Positions 60,713 through 64,000 of a stretch of DNA of 64,000 nucleotides are shown here, in pieces. The notes beneath the pieces are model-generated. The model had not been told where the DNA came from, did not search any database, and saw only the letters and a program-made list of their open reading frames with translations. Location of the stretch: NCBI GenBank assembly GCA_902363825.1, contig CABJBK010000004.1, positions 124,001 to 188,000 on the forward strand, given 5' to 3'. How positions within the stretch are numbered: position 1 is the first letter of the stretch; each line of letters opens with the position of its first letter. The stretch comes from Lachnospiraceae bacterium (GTDB taxonomy: Bacteria > Bacillota > Clostridia > Lachnospirales > Lachnospiraceae). Position numbers and translations under genes: made by a program.

Positions 60713-61891
60713 ATGTTTCAACTACTGTTAGCTGTCATTTATCTTGCGTTTATCAGCCTTGGTCTGCCGGATTCCCTGCTCGGAGCCGCATGGCCCACCA
60801 TGTACCCGGAGTTTGATGTCCCAGTCTCCTATGCAGGTATCATCTCCATGATCATCGCTCTCGGCACGATCGTCTCAAGCCTGCAGAGCGACCGCCTGAC
60901 CAAAAAACTCGGTGCCGGAAAAGTGACCGCGCTCAGCGTTGCAATGACCGCCTTCGCACTGTTTGGCTTCTCCATCAGTCATTCCTTCTTTGTCCTGATC
61001 TTCTGGGCAATTCCATATGGTCTCGGCGCGGGAAGCGTGGATGCCGCCTTAAACAATTATGTCGCGCTTCATTTTGAAAGCCGCCACATGAGCTGGCTGC
61101 ACTGCATGTGGGGTGTCGGTGCTTCCGTCGGTCCTTACATCATGGGCTACGCCTTAAACGGAGGACACGGCTGGAACAGCGGCTACCGTTATATCGCAAT
61201 CCTTCAGATCATCCTGACACTCATTCTGTGTCTCAGCCTGCCGTTGTGGAAAGACCGCAGTAAAAACGAAGAGAGTGTCTCCTCTGAAAAGACACTCTCC
61301 TTAAAAGAAGTGCTTGCCATCCCCGGCGCAAAGCAGATCATGCTCATGTTTTTCTGCTACTGCGCGCTTGAGCAGACCACCGGTCTTTGGGCAAGCAGTT
61401 ACCTGGTACTCCATAAAGGTGTATCCGCCGAACGCGCCGCAAATTTTGCCAGTATGTTTTTTATCGGCATCACGATCGGAAGGGCCATCAGCGGATTTAT
61501 CACCATGAAATTGAACGACACGCAGATGATACGGCTTGGCTCCGGCATTATCATCGTCGGGATCGCTGTTTTACTGCTCCCTTTCGGTGAGACGCTGTCC
61601 TTTGCCGGACTCATTCTGATCGGTCTCGGCTGCGCGCCTATCTATCCCTGCGTCATCCATTCGACACCGACACATTTCGGCGCGAAACGTTCACAGGCGA
61701 TCATCGGTGTACAGATGGCAAGCGCGTATGTGGGCACCTGCCTCATGCCGCCAATCTTCGGTCTGATCGCGAATTATATTACCGTTGCCCTGCTGCCGCT
61801 CTACCTGCTTCTTTTCATCCTGCTCATGTGTATCATGCACGAGCGGTTAAACCGCATTGCGCGAGATTTTGATTCAAACCTGTTTTTATAA
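60713..61891 (+). CDS. MFS transporter
   Basis: 392 residues, 12 transmembrane segments. FISLGLPDSLLGAAWPTMYP, SLQSDRLTKKLGAGKV (MFS loop), PYGLGAGSVDAALNNYVALH, and LIGLGCAPIYPCVIHSTPTH. Belongs to the FucP/YbjJ-like branch. Substrate unknown, perhaps a sugar. GGAG before ATG. Its last 6 bases overlap the convergent DUF4186 gene. Confidence 0.87.
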   Translation: MFQLLLAVIYLAFISLGLPDSLLGAAWPTMYPEFDVPVSYAGIISMIIALGTIVSSLQSDRLTKKLGAGKVTALSVAMTAFALFGFSISHSFFVLIFWAIPYGLGAGSVDAALNNYVALHFESRHMSWLHCMWGVGASVGPYIMGYALNGGHGWNSGYRYIAILQIILTLILCLSLPLWKDRSKNEESVSSEKTLSLKEVLAIPGAKQIMLMFFCYCALEQTTGLWASSYLVLHKGVSAERAANFASMFFIGITIGRAISGFITMKLNDTQMIRLGSGIIIVGIAVLLLPFGETLSFAGLILIGLGCAPIYPCVIHSTPTHFGAKRSQAIIGVQMASAYVGTCLMPPIFGLIANYITVALLPLYLLLFILLMCIMHERLNRIARDFDSNLFL

Positions 61892-62257
61892 TTCTCTTTG
61901 GATCCACGCCATCAGCACATCCACTACATATTGTTTCTGTGCTTCGGTCAGTGCCTTTCCCGCCGGGATCCCATGCCACTTTGCCAGACAGCCGCGACAG
62001 CAGCAGGCGGTGGCATGCTGCGCGATAAACACCGGATGCCCGCGCATCGGCGTCTGTTTTCCATCGTTTGGGATCTCTGCCGGCGCAAGGCGCTTTTCAA
62101 TAAAATCTTTTGCATGGCTTCGAATGGTGTCCGGCCCTTTTTCTCTGGCATACGCCTTATCTTTTTCTGTCAGATGAAATCTGCTGCGAAATTTGGAACG
62201 CGAAAGCCGGGCAAAAAGTTCCGGATACTCCTGTTCTGTGAAAAAATCTGATGCCAT
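61886..62257 (-). CDS. DUF4186 family protein
   Basis: 123 residues. The family signature is complete: SRSKFRSRFHLTEKDK, IRSHAKDFIEKRLAPAEIPN, DGKQTPMRGHPVFIAQHATA, then CCCRGCLAKWHGIPAG. The Cys/His cluster (H-A-T-A-C-C-C-x-x-C, KWH) probably binds zinc or a cluster. Function unknown. GAGGAAGAGGGATC before ATG. 15 bases downstream of the AAA+ gene. Confidence 0.88.
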   Translation of the reverse strand: MASDFFTEQEYPELFARLSRSKFRSRFHLTEKDKAYAREKGPDTIRSHAKDFIEKRLAPAEIPNDGKQTPMRGHPVFIAQHATACCCRGCLAKWHGIPAGKALTEAQKQYVVDVLMAWIQREL

Positions 62258-62272
62258 GATCCCTCTTCCTCT

Positions 62273-63757
62273 CTACGCAAATAATTTCCGTACGTTTTCC
62301 GCGTCAAATATCACCTGTGACACCTGATCCACCTCGATCTGATAGAGCGCGTTTGCCGCAAGGTGCTCCGCCGCCTGTTCCAGATCACGGATGCCCGTCG
62401 TATCCGCATACTGCGCCACAACTGCGTCCAGCCCGTCCTCTGTGATCACACACTCACCCGGCTTTAATCCGATGCGCTTTAATACCTTTGGCAATGCGAA
62501 TCTGGAAAAGATGATCTTTTTTTCCTCCGGCGTGTAATCCGGGATGTCGATCACCGCAAACCGTGACATGAGCGGCGCGCTGATCTGTTCTTTGTTGTTT
62601 GCTGTCGCGATCGGATATACCCCGACGGTCGGAACCATACATTCCATATAATTGTCGGTAAACCCGAGGTTGTCCAAAAGTGTCAAAAGCACGTCCGCCG
62701 GATTTCCGTTTCCTTTTCCCGATGCCGCCTTGTCCAACTCATTGATGATAAAGACGAGGTTTGACTCGCCTGCCATGGAAAATGCTTCCATGATGATTCC
62801 CGGTTTTGCATTCGCATAGATCCGCGAGCTTCCGGTCAGCTGTTCCGGATCATTGATAGAACTCATATCAAGCGTTGTCCAAGGCAGCTTTAAAATACGC
62901 GCAACCGCATAGGCGATCTGCGATTTTCCGGTTCCCGCCGGTCCGACGAGCAAAAGCCCGTATGCCGGCAACGTATGCGTGCGGTTGATCTGGATGATTG
63001 TCTCCATGATCCGCTGTTTCACACGCTCCAGCCCGTAAAGTTCCTCATCCAGAATGCGGCGCGCCTCTTTCGGATCGATTGCTTCAAAATAATTGCTCTT
63101 CCACTGCACATTCATCATCATGGAAAGCGCGCGCTGTGCATGGCGCCGCTCCTCCTGCGATACTTCATGTGACCGTGCGACCGCAAGATTTCTTCTTGCC
63201 CAGATCCTGATGTTGTCCGGCATCGTCCGTCCCGCGCAGGTCATGAAATCTGAAATGCTCTGGATGCTGGTCAGCTTCATCTCGTCTCCGGTCTCATCCG
63301 TGTCATCCTCTTCCTGCTCCGCCGCCGGCGCGCTGCTCGCAAGCAGACGCTCGATCATAAACTGGAGAAATCCATCTTCCGCTGACAGCTTGGTTCCCCC
63401 GCCAAGCGTGGTCTCCCTGATCTTGTATACTGCATACCCTTCCTCCGTATGCTCGCCCGAGAGCCGCACGCTGATATGATTTTCCCCCAGCCATTTCAGC
63501 AGACTGACAAAACGGGCATCTACCTTTCGGATATCTGCTGTATACGTCTCGCCTTTTTCTTTAAACTCAAACGCCGTCCGCTTGCTCTGATTTGTAAAAA
63601 CGCCCGTAGAATGATGCTCCCACGCTCTCTCTTCATTATCCAGCACGAGGATCGGCTCCTGTGGTGTCTTTATCTTTTCATTTGAAGCAAACGTCGTGTA
63701 GGTGCAGACCGCTGCTTCTTTTTTATTCGGTGTATCGCTAAAATCAAAAACTGGCAT
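62273..63757 (-). CDS. Lon-like AAA+ ATPase lacking the protease domain
   Basis: 494 residues. The N-terminal ~245 residues are unlike the Lon N-domain and end in an acidic linker. AAA+ core (~250-440): YGLERVKQRIMETII, LLVGPAGTGKSQIAYAVARI (Walker A), FIINELDKAASGKGNG (Walker B), MSRFAVIDIPDYTPEEKKII, and a lid with TGIRDLEQAAEHLA. The order and LERVKQRI signature match Lon/BrxL-like AAA+, but no S16 protease Ser-Lys domain follows: the protein ends right after the lid. A remodelling or chaperone role is likely; target unknown. Confidence 0.82.
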   Translation of the reverse strand: MPVFDFSDTPNKKEAAVCTYTTFASNEKIKTPQEPILVLDNEERAWEHHSTGVFTNQSKRTAFEFKEKGETYTADIRKVDARFVSLLKWLGENHISVRLSGEHTEEGYAVYKIRETTLGGGTKLSAEDGFLQFMIERLLASSAPAAEQEEDDTDETGDEMKLTSIQSISDFMTCAGRTMPDNIRIWARRNLAVARSHEVSQEERRHAQRALSMMMNVQWKSNYFEAIDPKEARRILDEELYGLERVKQRIMETIIQINRTHTLPAYGLLLVGPAGTGKSQIAYAVARILKLPWTTLDMSSINDPEQLTGSSRIYANAKPGIIMEAFSMAGESNLVFIINELDKAASGKGNGNPADVLLTLLDNLGFTDNYMECMVPTVGVYPIATANNKEQISAPLMSRFAVIDIPDYTPEEKKIIFSRFALPKVLKRIGLKPGECVITEDGLDAVVAQYADTTGIRDLEQAAEHLAANALYQIEVDQVSQVIFDAENVRKLFA

Positions 63758-63845
63758 GATGCTTCTCTCCTTTGCTGCTCTCCGACATTTTTAATTATTA
63801 TATCATTTCTTTCACACGCCGCCAATTCCCAATAGTGAGCTTCGC

Positions 63846-64000
63846 TTACTGCCTGTCAAACGCGATCCACGCGATCTCCATAACCGGCTTTACCACCTCG
63901 GCATGCACTTCGTAAAAGCCTTCCTCCAGTTCCACGGAAATCAGCTTCTGCATGATCCATCTTCCTTCGGTTCCGCTGATCTGCACGGTAACCAGCGGCT
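63846..64000 (-). CDS. C-terminal fragment of a gene cut by the window edge
   Basis: The last ~51 codons of a minus-strand gene: LVTVQISGTEGRWIMQKLIS, VELEEGFYEVHAEVVKPVME, IAWIAFDRQ, then TAA. Beta-rich, no family assigned. It lies upstream of and on the same strand as the AAA+ gene, so it may be in the same operon. Confidence 0.6.
   Translation of the reverse strand, partial: PLVTVQISGTEGRWIMQKLISVELEEGFYEVHAEVVKPVMEIAWIAFDRQ

Noticed and set aside
1..64000. CRISPR arrays, tRNA or rRNA genes, prophage or transposase genes
   Set aside because: None was recognised by reading; no regular repeat-spacer pattern, no transposase motif, no rRNA-like sequence.

Overview
The window looks like chromosome from a flagellated, low-to-moderate GC anaerobic Firmicute of the Lachnospiraceae type (Roseburia/Agathobacter/Butyrivibrio-like). 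Reasons: Gram-positive ribosome binding sites (AGGAGG), sigma-28 promoters of the form TAAA-N15-NCCGATAT, a FliW/CsrA pair, two tandem FlgK paralogues, a Maf flagellin glycosyltransferase, and a meso-DAP-type MurE (DNPR motif). This assignment is inference from gene content; no database search was possible. I saw no rRNA, tRNA, CRISPR array, insertion sequence or prophage.

Region 1 (about 0-21 kb) is one long minus-strand surface-glycan operon, visibly more AT-rich than the rest. It starts at about 20.9 kb with two tandem IspD/TarI-like CTP transferases. It continues through a large citrate-lyase-ligase-like cytidylyltransferase protein, a CDP-glycerol transferase-like protein, a DegT aminotransferase, an ATP-grasp ligase, an unrecognised large protein, a CMP-sugar synthetase homologue, an unusual aldolase fusion, three SAM methyltransferases, an RraA-like protein, a glycosyltransferase, a beta-propeller-like protein, a DUF1919 protein and a WbsX-like glycosyltransferase. 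It ends in a decayed GT2 glycosyltransferase. Several of these proteins share a small Rossmann-like module. Genes overlap or abut almost throughout, so co-transcription is likely.

Region 2 (21-23 kb) is a two-gene cassette with its own terminator: an AAA/OLD-type ATPase and a small PD-(D/E)XK-like nuclease. It resembles anti-phage defence pairs and sits inside the glycan locus. A 45-codon ORF follows.

Region 3 (23-34 kb) is a nonulosonic (sialic/legionaminic-type) acid module: a CBS-nucleotidyltransferase on the minus strand, then on the plus strand an aminotransferase, a FemAB/GNAT-like protein, an SDR, and NeuB, NeuC and NeuA. It runs convergently into Maf, an accessory protein and flagellin, so the module probably supplies the sugar that Maf attaches to flagellin.

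Region 4 (34-44 kb) is the late flagellar cluster on the minus strand: flgM, flgN, two flgK, flgL, fliW, csrA, flaG, fliD, fliS, a FliT-like chaperone and flagellin. Three sigma-28 promoters and a CsrA-type leader hairpin on flagellin can be read directly.

Region 5 (44-64 kb) is mostly core or metabolic: murE, dapF, a Cys/Met-metabolism PLP lyase divergent from an AraC regulator, an LtaS-like enzyme with a flippase-like membrane protein and a radical SAM protein, a zinc-dependent phospholipase C-like protein, a 2-hydroxyacid dehydrogenase with a GPH transporter, a patatin, an NfeD protein, a hemolysin III protein, a lipoprotein, an MFS transporter, a DUF4186 protein and a protease-less Lon-like AAA+ protein. 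The window ends inside a further minus-strand gene.
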